Assembly (NCBI GenBank): GCA_030527205.1 | Contig: JAUNBG010000021.1 | Coordinates: 1 to 60,267 of the forward strand | DNA: 60,267 nucleotides | Reading direction: 5' to 3' | Origin: Planctomycetia bacterium | Lineage (GTDB): Bacteria; Planctomycetota; Planctomycetia; Pirellulales; Thermoguttaceae | In this document: positions 38,701 to 47,212 of the stretch, one piece after another | Layout of the letters: the number at the start of each line of letters is the position of its first letter | Position numbering within the stretch: the first letter of the stretch is position 1 | Made by a program: the position numbers and the translations under genes | Notes under the pieces: model-generated | Seen by the model: the letters and a program-made list of their open reading frames with translations, nothing else | Database searches by the model: none | What the model was told of the DNA's origin: nothing

Positions 38701-39502
38701 CGCTTCGACCCCAAAACTCAATGATTCCGAATTGTTAAAAGAAAAAACGGAAAAACTCAAACTTAATCAAAAAGAAATCGACGAAATCAAATCGAAACTT
38801 CAGAAAATCGGAACTGTTAATCTGGAAGCGATTGAAATGCTCGAAAATCTTGAAACTCGCTATACAACATTATTCAATCAGTTTAACGATTTACAGTCGG
38901 CCCGAAAATCAATCCAAAAAATCATCGAACGAATCAATGTTGACAGCCAACGATTATTTGAAGAAACATTCAAAAGCGTCAAAGTTCATTTTGTCGAATT
39001 GTTTCAACAGCTTTTCGGAGGCGGTCATGCCGATTTGGTTTTGGAGTCCCCTGAACATCCGCTTGAAAGCGGCATTGATATCGTTGTTCGACCGCCAGGA
39101 AAAGAACTCAAAAGCATTATGTTGATGAGCGGCGGAGAAAAAACGTTAACTTGCGTCGCGCTTTTACTGGCTATTTTCCAATATCGTCCGAATCCCGTCT
39201 GCATTCTCGACGAAGTTGACGCCGCTCTTGACGAAGGAAATGTCGACCGGTTTGTTCGCGTCATAAAAAATATGAATACAAAAACGCAATTCTTGATTAT
39301 TACGCATTCCAAAAAAACAATGACCGCTGCCAAAACAATGTATGGGGTTACAATGCAAGAGTCCGGCATTTCAAAATTGATTGCCGTTCAGTTCGATGAA
39401 GTTGGAGAGGACGGCGAAATTATGCTTAAAACGTCCAACGAAGAAACAGCTCCCGATGCGATTCCCAATCAAGGATCGCCCAATAAAGAAGACGCCGCAT
39501 AA
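35708..39502 (+). CDS. smc: Chromosome segregation ATPase SMC
   Basis: At 1264 residues it is slightly longer than typical bacterial SMC. Walker A GPNGSGKSN lies at residues 30-38, followed by ALKWVLGEQS-like DAIKWVLGEQS. Long coiled coils (rich in Gln, Glu, Lys, Leu) occupy about 165-500 and 690-1050. The hinge is about 505-690 (EGLSPGVKEVL, FRHAFGLVADL, ASDGTLIVGPSHGS), and the C-terminal head has the ABC signature LMSGGEKTL near 1138 and Walker B CILDEVDAALDEG near 1163. It condenses and segregates the chromosome, usually with ScpA and ScpB, which are not in this window. No ribosome site is obvious before the ATG, and the next gene begins 72 bases on. Confidence 0.97.
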   Translation: MLKTIEISGFKSFADRTKMEFSEGISAIIGPNGSGKSNIVDAIKWVLGEQSIKKLRGNEMTDVIFNGSNSRSAVNTAEVTLSFDNSNHIFNVEAPEIHLTRRIYRSGESEYLVNRQASRLKDFREILSGTGLGAQAYSIIEQGRVETLLQSSSIQRRTVFEEAAGIAKFNSKKQEVQRRLERVEQNLLRLSDIVNEVESQLRNIKSQAGKAQIYRQLTTRLQELRIESSLIDWEKQSFDMKRYQTEIDQCSVIETELDQTIKKWENELLGLTLSLDNYDKKIRQIDGEVSGIRERIAAEESTVAFQMSQIDVLQNEIVDHGRQLLELNTRSGDTDEMLRQTDDEIFYARKRLREISENFAASNQQLENDIAQSNQLLEEKDKIRKTLQEKNIEGTRLSSEINSFESRLRNIDNTKNNREQKLETLRQQKMELTAKFGEIQGISEEILKKMQRCKEVFEKLQQQKKEQEEELEQQQQELNDWKQRQSGLIERVSLLQDLFRKHEGLSPGVKEVLKSSKNSESPFRHAFGLVADLIRVNVEAASLIELALGPMAQYIVVSPEPELFRYIEKNANNFAGRVGFIWLDPNPNEPIWTKNYIYEGRPGVLGRADQFVETDPQFTHLFKRLLSRTWIVESIAHAKALYRESDGRTNFLTVSGECLASDGTLIVGPSHGSLGLITRRSELRSLSEQLTQLEQQLTRKDISIELLKKELQKVDEQFEKANLEQRKAAQELENLRLQKTATEERDQQTQVYYQQLENEIRELTTEYKKIVEEQTNVKQKKRVLDGEINILEKRLTESQSQYEKLNSSRQEHSRKTTNLKIELAKSEERLDFLTARKKQFEDSQHERKHLLKEHHQRYLSLMTRKNQTELTILKVESQLASFYAQKENRLGELNLDIRERRKLNIRKNKIQAELKKTQLIFSQNREKTHKRTIEVERIQQEQKTVFDRMKEDYGINLNEKIKEWNFNHSDNSLSLNDLEEKAASKQTSSQSTTSETLNASTPKLNDSELLKEKTEKLKLNQKEIDEIKSKLQKIGTVNLEAIEMLENLETRYTTLFNQFNDLQSARKSIQKIIERINVDSQRLFEETFKSVKVHFVELFQQLFGGGHADLVLESPEHPLESGIDIVVRPPGKELKSIMLMSGGEKTLTCVALLLAIFQYRPNPVCILDEVDAALDEGNVDRFVRVIKNMNTKTQFLIITHSKKTMTAAKTMYGVTMQESGISKLIAVQFDEVGEDGEIMLKTSNEETAPDAIPNQGSPNKEDAA

Positions 39503-39573
39503 CAAGCCGTCATTTTAACCTTTTAGAAAACAAATAAAATCACAATATTCAAAATGGTATTAAAGGAACAAAA

Positions 39574-41502
39574 ATGCTCAAACTTTTTCTTTTCAGTCTT
39601 GGACTGCTTGGATTTTCGTTCATGACAGAAGCGATTTATTCGCAACAAAATCAACCGAACCATTCCGATCCAGTCCGTCAAACGGTTCGAAATATCGGAA
39701 ATAATAATCCGATCAAGCAGCCGACCAAAATGCTTTATCCCGAAATCGTTGCGGAAGTCAATGGCGAAAAAATAACGCGGGATCAACTTGCGCAGGAATC
39801 GTTGCGGAATCATGGCGAAGAAGTTTTGACAAGAATTCTGCATCGGGCTCTTGTTATTGCAGAAAGTAAACGTCAAAACATCAATATAACGCGCGAAGAC
39901 GCAGACAGAGAAATTGATCGTCTCGTCAAAGTAACCCCGCCGGGAAATCTGACGCGAGAACAATATTTGGAAATTGTTCTCAAAGATAATAAAATGACTT
40001 ATCAAGACTATTGCGACGAAGTTATTTGGCCGCGATTGGCTCTTCAAGCTCTCGTTGTCGACAAAATTCAAGCTTCTCCCGAAGAAATCGAGAAAATGTA
40101 TTTGTCGAAATATGGACCTTCGGTCGGAATGCAAATGATCGCATGCGAAACAAAAGAAAAAGCGGACGAAATTCATGCAAAAGTTGTTGCTGATCCCGAT
40201 TCCTTTGGAAATGTTGCCCGCGACGAATCGATCGATACAATAACGGCCTCAAATAAGGGGCGAATGCAGCCCGTTTTTCATTATTCCTTTCCAGATAAGG
40301 AAATCGAAGATCGCTTTTTCGCAATGAAACCCGGCGATATTTCAGAAGTCATCGGCCCTTATCCGCCCAATAACTATTATTTGATTTTCAAATGCGAAAA
40401 TCAATACGATCCGACTATTCCGGAAAATCAAGTTGATAAAATCAAAGAACTTCTTAAAGCTCAGGTCAGCGCCCTCAAACTGCAAACGGCAGCTGACGAA
40501 TTGTTTAAGAAATTGCTTGCCGAAGCCAAGGTTGTCAATATTATCAGCGACCCGGAATTACGCAAACAATATCCCAACGTTGCCGCAACGGTCAACGAAC
40601 AACCGATCTGGCTTGAATCCGTTATGGATATGTGTCTGAAACTCTATGCAGAGCTGGATTTGGATACAATGATCTCCATGAAACTCATTGAACAGGAATG
40701 CAAAAAAGTTCAATTGAGCATAACCGATAAAGATATCGATACGGATATTTGGATTCGAGCAGCCGAAACTTCGGTTCCGCTTCCCGACGGTTCTCCCAAC
40801 ATTCAGGAATATATGAAATCGCAGCTCGCAGAATATGGGCTGAATGAGAAAGTTTATCGAACAAATATTGTTTGGCCGAAGGTTGCTCTTCAAAAACTCT
40901 CGGCAGGATTGGTTAAAATAACCGACGAAGACATTCAAAAGAGTTTTGAAGCGAATTTCGGCGAACAGGTTCAATGTTTGGGAATTGTCGTTAAAAATGA
41001 ACGAACCGCTCGCGAAGTCTGGACAAAAGCGAGAACGCTTCCTCAAACGGAAAATCGATCTGCAGAAGAAGTTTTCGGCGATCTGGCTGCTCAATATTCC
41101 CTCGAACCGGGAAGCAAACAAATGCGAGGCCGAATTGGTCCGATCTGCAAAAACGGCGGAAGTCCCATTATTGAAGAAGAAGCGTTTTCGCTCAAACCGG
41201 GCGATCTTTCCAGCGTCGTTCAAGTTGATCCGGAAACGTTCGTTATTCTTTATTGCCAGGAAATCGTTCCGCCGAAAGAAGTTACATTAGACGAAGTCAA
41301 AGAATCGATTAAGAGCGATCTTCAACGCAAAAAAGAAGTTCTGGCAATTAACGATTATTATACTGAAGTCATCAAAAAAGCAACAATCATTAATTATTTG
41401 ACCAATCAGACCAAAACGCCGGAAACGCGAACCGTCCCGACAAATGTTCCGGCAGCGAATTCAACAATGAATCCCAATGCTGTTCCCCGCACAAATCTTT
41501 AA
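39574..41502 (+). CDS. SurA/PpiC-like periplasmic foldase with two parvulin-like domains
   Basis: It has 642 residues with AAGGA 6 bases before the ATG and a signal peptide (FLFSLGLLGFSFMTEAIYS). An N-terminal SurA-like chaperone helix bundle (VNGEKITRDQLAQESL) precedes parvulin-like domain 1 at about 185-280 (GDISEVIGPYPPNNYYLI). A second chaperone-like part (TVNEQPIWLE) is followed by domain 2 at about 466-565 (IGPICKNGG, EEAFSLKPGDLSSVVQV). It thus looks like two SurA-type units in tandem. It would act in the periplasm on outer-membrane proteins such as the autotransporter. Active-site His residues of parvulins are not clearly conserved in either domain, so chaperone activity may dominate. 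Confidence 0.85.
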   Translation: MLKLFLFSLGLLGFSFMTEAIYSQQNQPNHSDPVRQTVRNIGNNNPIKQPTKMLYPEIVAEVNGEKITRDQLAQESLRNHGEEVLTRILHRALVIAESKRQNINITREDADREIDRLVKVTPPGNLTREQYLEIVLKDNKMTYQDYCDEVIWPRLALQALVVDKIQASPEEIEKMYLSKYGPSVGMQMIACETKEKADEIHAKVVADPDSFGNVARDESIDTITASNKGRMQPVFHYSFPDKEIEDRFFAMKPGDISEVIGPYPPNNYYLIFKCENQYDPTIPENQVDKIKELLKAQVSALKLQTAADELFKKLLAEAKVVNIISDPELRKQYPNVAATVNEQPIWLESVMDMCLKLYAELDLDTMISMKLIEQECKKVQLSITDKDIDTDIWIRAAETSVPLPDGSPNIQEYMKSQLAEYGLNEKVYRTNIVWPKVALQKLSAGLVKITDEDIQKSFEANFGEQVQCLGIVVKNERTAREVWTKARTLPQTENRSAEEVFGDLAAQYSLEPGSKQMRGRIGPICKNGGSPIIEEEAFSLKPGDLSSVVQVDPETFVILYCQEIVPPKEVTLDEVKESIKSDLQRKKEVLAINDYYTEVIKKATIINYLTNQTKTPETRTVPTNVPAANSTMNPNAVPRTNL

Positions 41503-41510
41503 AGTCAACA

Positions 41511-41546
41511 TTCCTTGTTCTTGAAAGATTTCCTTGTTCTTGAAAG
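41511..41546. repeat. Two tandem copies of a 17-bp unit
   Basis: TTCCTTGTTCTTGAAAG occurs at 41511-41527 and again at 41530-41546, a period of 19 bases, just after the foldase stop codon at 41502. It is a local slippage duplication or a weak site pair. Confidence 0.6.
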
Positions 41547-41784
41547 GAATAAAAAATAAAAGGGAAACGACAAATGAGGGCTTTCTTTGCCCTCTTCAAT
41601 AACTTCGTTTTCCTTTATGATTTCATTCTCTATAATCCGTTCGACATTGAATGGTTTCGATAAGGAATAAAAACTCTGAAACTCAAACGGTTGTTTGAAT
41701 AAAAAGCCATAAACCAAAACATCCAATAAAAATCAATGGCTCATTATAACAATAAACTTTCAAAAATAAGCCAATTCTCCAAAG

Positions 41785-44700
41785 TCATTCGGAAAAATAA
41801 ATATATTCGCTATTATCAAGTTGACGTTCGAGATCCGCTCGATTTAAACGAATTCGTTCAAAAACCGGCGGGGGATTGAACGCGTCATCCTGTTTGCCAA
41901 CTTGTCGATCTTTTGTCGCCTCTTGCGATGAAACAACTTCTTCCTGAAGCACATTCAACCATTCCGGAACCTCGAATCCAACTCCCATCGACGTTTGAGC
42001 AAAATATTCAACCTGTTTTTCCAGTTGTTCAAAAGCTGGATGCGGCCCTTTTTCGCGAGCTTCCTGAATCGCAGTCGAAACCAGGCCGCACATTTGAGAT
42101 ATCTGAAGCGGACGAACAAACCGCTCTCCAAGGCGTTCATAAATACTTGGCAGCCAAATCCCATATTGCGAACTCATTTTAAAATATTTGCGAAGATTTT
42201 CGAGCGATATCTTCTGACTTTTTTGGGCAATACTTTTTTCCAACAACAACGACGCATTTTGTCGTTCCGAACGAATCATCGACTCATGAACCCAATAAAC
42301 AGGCCTCAAATTCCAGGCAACTCGTTCATATTCGATCAAAATGCGAAGCATGTCCAACAACATATAAAGTTTTTCGCCATGATCCGAATGCGTTGTTGTG
42401 CTGTTATAATCAATATATTCGGAATAATTTTCCGCTATACATTCAAAGATGACTTCGAGATAATTAACCGCTTTATTCATTTCGATCCGATTGTTGAGTA
42501 AATCGTCAAGCAAAAGTTCGCCAACTTCGACCTCTTTTGACTCTTTTTCCATATGAATCAACGATTTGAGATACGTTGCAACCCCTTGATGCAAAATGGC
42601 GCGAAGATTGCGAAAATTCAGAAAATGTTGCGTAAAAAGATCGGATCCATATTTTTGAATAAACTTCTTTATATTTTCCCAATGTACCGAATTCATTATT
42701 GATTCAACGGATGAAATTCGAATATGCTGGCTATGCGACAGCCAACAGGAAAGAAGAGTTTCCAACGTTTTTTCGATATACGAAACCAAAGCTTCGTCAA
42801 TAGATTTGAATTTGTAATCGTTTTCGCGAATTCGCCAGTTTTTTGACGATTCCGTTATAGCTTCCGTAATCGAACGCGTTGCAACTTCAAAAATTCGATC
42901 GAATTCCGTTATGGCTCCCGGAAGGGAAGGACGAATCTGTTCCATTTTTTGAACTGTTTGGAGCAGTTGAAATGTTTCGGTAAGCAATCCCAAACGAGGC
43001 GCATATTCTAACAATCGAAGAACGACTTGCTGAAGACAACGGCATTGAACAATCGAATGAGCATTTCCTCCGCGCGAGGTCGGAATATAAAGAAGCGTTT
43101 CTCCTTCCAATGTATCGAGCATACTTCTCCAAAGAGCCTTGACTTTTTTTACATCGGAACGAAAGATCGCCGAAAAGACCTGAAGCACTTTTGTGCCCCA
43201 ACGCTGTTCTTCGCCAACGAGTTCCTTATCAGACAAAATCGCTTGAAGAAATAAAATCGTATCGGAAACTTCGACAATGGTCCAATTAATCCGATCCAAT
43301 AAAATTTCTTTCGTTCCCCGATGTTGATCATATTCAACCAACGATTCCGCTGTTCCCTTCGGCTTGGGAACATGATAACGCGCTGTTGTTAATAAAAGCT
43401 CATTCAAGTCTCTTTGAAAAATAACGGACTGCTTCAACCATTGACGTATTCGCTCTTCGGTTTCGGCCAGCTCTTCTTCGCTTATTTCTTTGGACTCTTG
43501 ATTTTGCAGAAGCGGCGATTTTCCGGCGCTGTATTTCCATAATTTCGTTATCGTAAAGATAAAAGCCAGACGATCATTAATCCGGTCATTTTCCTGAGTC
43601 AATTCATAATCGTCACTTAAATTAAATATCCCTTCAGAAAAGCCTTCAAGCATTTCCTCGTCGTTACCGTCTTCCGAACTGTCCCGATAAGTCATATTCT
43701 CATAAGCTGCTTTGTAAGTCGGATCAATGCCGCGATCATCGTCCTCTTCGTCGTCCTCTTCATCGTCCCATAAATTGTCCTCATCGTCTTCGAAGTCTTC
43801 TGTCTCTTCCCAATATTCGTCCCCGTCTTGATCTTCTTCATTAAATTCGGAAAAATGAACATAATCATCATCGTCATCGTCATCTTCATCGTCGTCATCG
43901 TCTTTTTTAGAATCTTCAAGGACCGAATTGAGAAACGAGAGCACAAAATCAGCAAAATTGAATTCATTATCATCTTCCGACTGCAAGGCATTAAACAGGC
44001 CGAATTTTTCGAGACCTTCAATAACCGTTTGTGAATCGGTATTGACATTTTCCTGATTTTTTTGATATTGTGCTTCCCGAAACAACTCTTTAAATAATTG
44101 AACAATCAACAGAGAATTTGGATCAATATATTGATTTTTACTAAAATATTCATTAAGTTCCGCTTTATGTTGGGGCAATAAGTCAATAAGATCCCTTTTC
44201 AGTTTTTCTGGAAACGGAACCTTGTTTGTTTTTTCAGTATTCGGTTTTTGCCTCTGAGTTTCAGAAGAATCTTGAGTTATCGAAACCTGAAAGATTTTTT
44301 TGGCGGAATCAAAAAAGTTGTTATATTTAAAGTCTGACGAAGAAGTTGAAGAATCATCCAAAGGAGTCAAATCTTGAGACTCTTCCAGCATACTTTCATC
44401 AATATCCAAAGTTGGCGCATTCCAATACTCATCGGCATTCGCTTCCAAACGATCAAGAAACTTCTTTGTCAAAGCCCAACGATTTAAATAGTCATTGGGC
44501 AAAAATTCTTTGTCATTCGAATTATCCTGTTTGTCAGAAGCTTTTTTGCTCTTTTTTCCTCTCCAAAGCTGTTCCATCCAATGAAACGCAATAGCATGAA
44601 AGGAATAATTATTTTCCGCAAGAGGAATTTCGTTGGCCAAACTGAGCCAATGCATAAGGAGAGCCATTGACGAAACCAGGTCATTCTGTTCCAATAAAGC

Positions 44701-46548
44701 TTCTCCGAGCAGAACGAAAGCTTTTGGCGTATTAAAGCGTTCAACATGGCGTCGCCAAAAAGCGACGTCGCCGACCGCCGTCCCCAATTGATTCCAGGCG
44801 GCCAAAGCGGACGCAACCTTAACGGCAGATTCCCAAGCGTCCTGGCCGGAAAAACCTTCGACGTTTGAGACTTCTGTGCTTCCGAACTGATCCCACCAAG
44901 CGGCCAAATTACTCATTTTTTCGGATAAATCCGACTGAAGGTCAAAATTTCCTGACACTGCGGCCTCTTTAAGAAGGCAACTGTAAACGTCAAAAATATC
45001 CCGAAGCAGTCCGATCAGATCGTCGAGCCGATGATCATGAATTGTATTGTCAACCGAAGGGAAAAGACTATATTGAGCGCCAAATCCCAATAAAGCCCAG
45101 GGGTCAGGAAAAGCGCCGCATTGAATTCCTCGATGAAGAAGATCTTCGATTGTCGGCAGCATTGCCGCGGCTTCGACTATTTTTTTCTGATCGATAAGAA
45201 ACTGAATTTTCGAAAAATCGCAATCAATTTGACAAAGAAATCTTGCGGATGCGACTGAAATTATGTCGGCTTGACGTTTGGCCGATTCAAAATAACCCAT
45301 TTTCGCATAAGTTCGCGCCAAATGAAAACGTTGAAGTTGATCTGCGCGAGTTTTTGCCAATCGCTGATTTAAATTTTGTCGAGCGCTCCCAAAAGGTTGA
45401 AAAAGCTGTTTGGCTTCTTTTTCCAAACGTTCTTGCATTGAAGAAGGAACTTTTAAAAGCAATGCTTCATAAAAACGATCCCGATAAGACGCAATAAGCG
45501 GCATAAGAGTTGCCAAAGAGACCGATGAATCATGCGTCTGAATATGATCGCCTGTTATTCCCGACCCCATTAATATTGTTCCCGCCAAAACTGCTGCCGC
45601 TTCATACAAAAGTTCGTCTTGAGGAATGCCCGCAACAGATTCCGTAAAACGATTATATTGTGACCGGAAAAAAGTATCCGCTTCTGAATCTTGTTCGCTA
45701 TTCTTTATTTCCAGCGAATCGTTGTTTGCCAGAAGAACTCGTCCCAAAATGTTTTCCAGTGTAACCTGATGAACAACGAAGCGATGAAAATACCCGTCTG
45801 TATCAATTGTATGCGGATCCCAGGTTCCGAAATTATAATTGGGGCGGCGATTGACCGGATGATCAAAATCATAAGCGCGAGGATCCAAAACCAATTCTTC
45901 CAACTTTTCAGGATCAAACCAGGCATCTCTTAATAAAACGGGATCGGTTTCTTCTAAAAGTTTTATTGCTTTTTCGATCAAATCATGATAAGGGCCAGCC
46001 GCAGCGCCAACTCCTTTTCGATAAAGCGGAACCGGAGCGATCCATTCATGAGGATTCGGCTCATGTTTCTCCCGACCTTCCAAGACAGGAATTGGCCGAT
46101 ATCCCAAAAAATCGTTAAAATGAAGAAGAATGTCGTCAATTATTGCCCCCTCATTATTCCAGGGGGGTTCATAGGACAAGGCTATTTCGCTGACTCGAGC
46201 AATAAAAAAAGAATTAAACAGAAATTCATCCGGTTGATGATACAAAGTATCATAATGAAACTTTCGATAAGCGGGCAAAATGATTTGAAAAATCTTTTCC
46301 AAATAAAACGAAGCTCGCTCCGCATTGGAAAAGGCCTCCAAAGTCCTTGATAATTTATATAATTCGTCATTTAACAGTTGAGCGGCATCTTTCCAGGTTG
46401 TTGTCGAACCATTCTCAATCAAAAAAGAAAACAGCATATTCCAAGCCGTCCAAAAACGAGGATCATAATTTCCGGAAGAAAAATTCAAATAACCTAAAAT
46501 ATCGCGTATCGAATTGAGTTCCACAGGATTCAATTTATATTGTTTCAT
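41785..46548 (-). CDS. Very large uncharacterised protein with an extreme acidic tract
   Basis: The ATG at 46548 is chosen (AAGGG 8 bases upstream) over the one at 46566, giving 1587 residues. I do not recognise the family. There is no signal peptide or transmembrane segment, so it is probably cytoplasmic. Most of it is alpha-helical with TPR-like or helical-repeat patterns (LARTYAKMGYFESAKRQADI, KIVEAAAMLPTIEDLLHRG). About residues 877-945 are almost wholly Asp/Glu with Tyr and Trp (two long runs of D, then EEDDEEDDD), a very long disordered acidic linker between an N-terminal and a C-terminal helical half. Such tracts often bind basic proteins, nucleic-acid-binding proteins or Ca2+, but this is speculation. 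It lies downstream of the hydrogenase gene with 660 bases between, including two repeat copies. Confidence 0.7.
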   Translation of the reverse strand: MKQYKLNPVELNSIRDILGYLNFSSGNYDPRFWTAWNMLFSFLIENGSTTTWKDAAQLLNDELYKLSRTLEAFSNAERASFYLEKIFQIILPAYRKFHYDTLYHQPDEFLFNSFFIARVSEIALSYEPPWNNEGAIIDDILLHFNDFLGYRPIPVLEGREKHEPNPHEWIAPVPLYRKGVGAAAGPYHDLIEKAIKLLEETDPVLLRDAWFDPEKLEELVLDPRAYDFDHPVNRRPNYNFGTWDPHTIDTDGYFHRFVVHQVTLENILGRVLLANNDSLEIKNSEQDSEADTFFRSQYNRFTESVAGIPQDELLYEAAAVLAGTILMGSGITGDHIQTHDSSVSLATLMPLIASYRDRFYEALLLKVPSSMQERLEKEAKQLFQPFGSARQNLNQRLAKTRADQLQRFHLARTYAKMGYFESAKRQADIISVASARFLCQIDCDFSKIQFLIDQKKIVEAAAMLPTIEDLLHRGIQCGAFPDPWALLGFGAQYSLFPSVDNTIHDHRLDDLIGLLRDIFDVYSCLLKEAAVSGNFDLQSDLSEKMSNLAAWWDQFGSTEVSNVEGFSGQDAWESAVKVASALAAWNQLGTAVGDVAFWRRHVERFNTPKAFVLLGEALLEQNDLVSSMALLMHWLSLANEIPLAENNYSFHAIAFHWMEQLWRGKKSKKASDKQDNSNDKEFLPNDYLNRWALTKKFLDRLEANADEYWNAPTLDIDESMLEESQDLTPLDDSSTSSSDFKYNNFFDSAKKIFQVSITQDSSETQRQKPNTEKTNKVPFPEKLKRDLIDLLPQHKAELNEYFSKNQYIDPNSLLIVQLFKELFREAQYQKNQENVNTDSQTVIEGLEKFGLFNALQSEDDNEFNFADFVLSFLNSVLEDSKKDDDDDEDDDDDDDYVHFSEFNEEDQDGDEYWEETEDFEDDEDNLWDDEEDDEEDDDRGIDPTYKAAYENMTYRDSSEDGNDEEMLEGFSEGIFNLSDDYELTQENDRINDRLAFIFTITKLWKYSAGKSPLLQNQESKEISEEELAETEERIRQWLKQSVIFQRDLNELLLTTARYHVPKPKGTAESLVEYDQHRGTKEILLDRINWTIVEVSDTILFLQAILSDKELVGEEQRWGTKVLQVFSAIFRSDVKKVKALWRSMLDTLEGETLLYIPTSRGGNAHSIVQCRCLQQVVLRLLEYAPRLGLLTETFQLLQTVQKMEQIRPSLPGAITEFDRIFEVATRSITEAITESSKNWRIRENDYKFKSIDEALVSYIEKTLETLLSCWLSHSQHIRISSVESIMNSVHWENIKKFIQKYGSDLFTQHFLNFRNLRAILHQGVATYLKSLIHMEKESKEVEVGELLLDDLLNNRIEMNKAVNYLEVIFECIAENYSEYIDYNSTTTHSDHGEKLYMLLDMLRILIEYERVAWNLRPVYWVHESMIRSERQNASLLLEKSIAQKSQKISLENLRKYFKMSSQYGIWLPSIYERLGERFVRPLQISQMCGLVSTAIQEAREKGPHPAFEQLEKQVEYFAQTSMGVGFEVPEWLNVLQEEVVSSQEATKDRQVGKQDDAFNPPPVFERIRLNRADLERQLDNSEYIYFSE

Positions 46549-47210
46549 CTTTTCGACCCTTATCATTAACGACGAAATATTGCTTCATTTTTCTTGATAA
46601 AAACCAAAACAGCTCAAACAAGACGCAGAACTCTCTTAAAAGTATACTCAAACCAGTTGAAAATTCCAGTTCATTGCGTTTGCAAGCCAGGCAACACTCA
46701 AATAATTGACATCAAAAAACGGTCGCGTTTCTCGTTTTCAGATTGAAGGCTTTTGATCACAAAAAAACTTTGTTTCAAAGGTTTTCAAGGTTTTATCAAG
46801 AAATAAGTTTCTAAATTCATTATATCATCAAACAAATCCATTAAAGAACGACTTTTGAATAAAAATAAATCATTCGATAATTTCAACAAAACGAACGAGA
46901 TTTTCTTATAATATCAATTTAGATGGGAATCATGAATTGGTCTAGGGGGGTTCTTCGAAAGCAAAGGTTTTTATTTAAGGAAGTTCTAAAAACCTGCATG
47001 GAACGCAGAGATCTCGTCCGCAAGAACTGGTTTTCGTAACGTTTTCCGAATTGAGTTTGTTGTAAAAAACAGCTTTTTAGAATTTCCTTTTAATATTATG
47101 AAGTAAATTCTAAAAAGCCGCAGGGAATGCAGACATCTCGTCGGCAGAAACTGGTTTTCGCGACGCATCTCGAATGGGGTTGGTTGTAAAAATCTGGTTT
47201 TTAGAACTTC
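46549..47210. other. Intergenic region with two repeat copies
   Basis: About 660 bases lie between the acidic-tract protein and the hydrogenase. The part next to the acidic-tract gene (46567-46970) is AT-rich and should hold its promoter, with no site clear enough to name. The rest is repeat copies D and E. The minus frame 46986-47168 is just the repeat itself read through. Confidence 0.6.
46978..47088 (-). repeat. Dispersed palindromic repeat, copy D (reverse orientation)
   Basis: The ends are AGGAAGTTCTAAAAACC and GCTTTTTAGAATTTCCT. Read on the minus strand it has ACAACAAACTCAATTCGG, GAAAACCAGTTCTTGC and the GCGGAC-GAGAT core. It lies 15 bases from copy E in the same orientation, so the two form a tandem pair. 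Confidence 0.82.
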
Positions 47211-47212
47211 CT
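47102..47212 (-). repeat. Dispersed palindromic repeat, copy E, overlapping the hydrogenase stop codon
   Basis: The ends are AGTAAATTCTAAAAAGCC and GGTTTTTAGAACTTCCT. The last two bases (CT) are the first part of the CTA that forms the TAG stop of the hydrogenase gene at 47211-47213 on the minus strand. Orientation is the same as copy D. Confidence 0.82.

Noticed and set aside
40558..41223. A 221-residue minus-strand frame inside the foldase gene
   Set aside because: No ribosome site or conserved feature; it overlaps the second parvulin-like unit of a well-supported gene.
46986..47168. A 60-residue minus-strand frame over repeat copies D and E
   Set aside because: It is the repeat itself read through; the same peptide-like phrases appear in both copies because of repeat identity, not selection.
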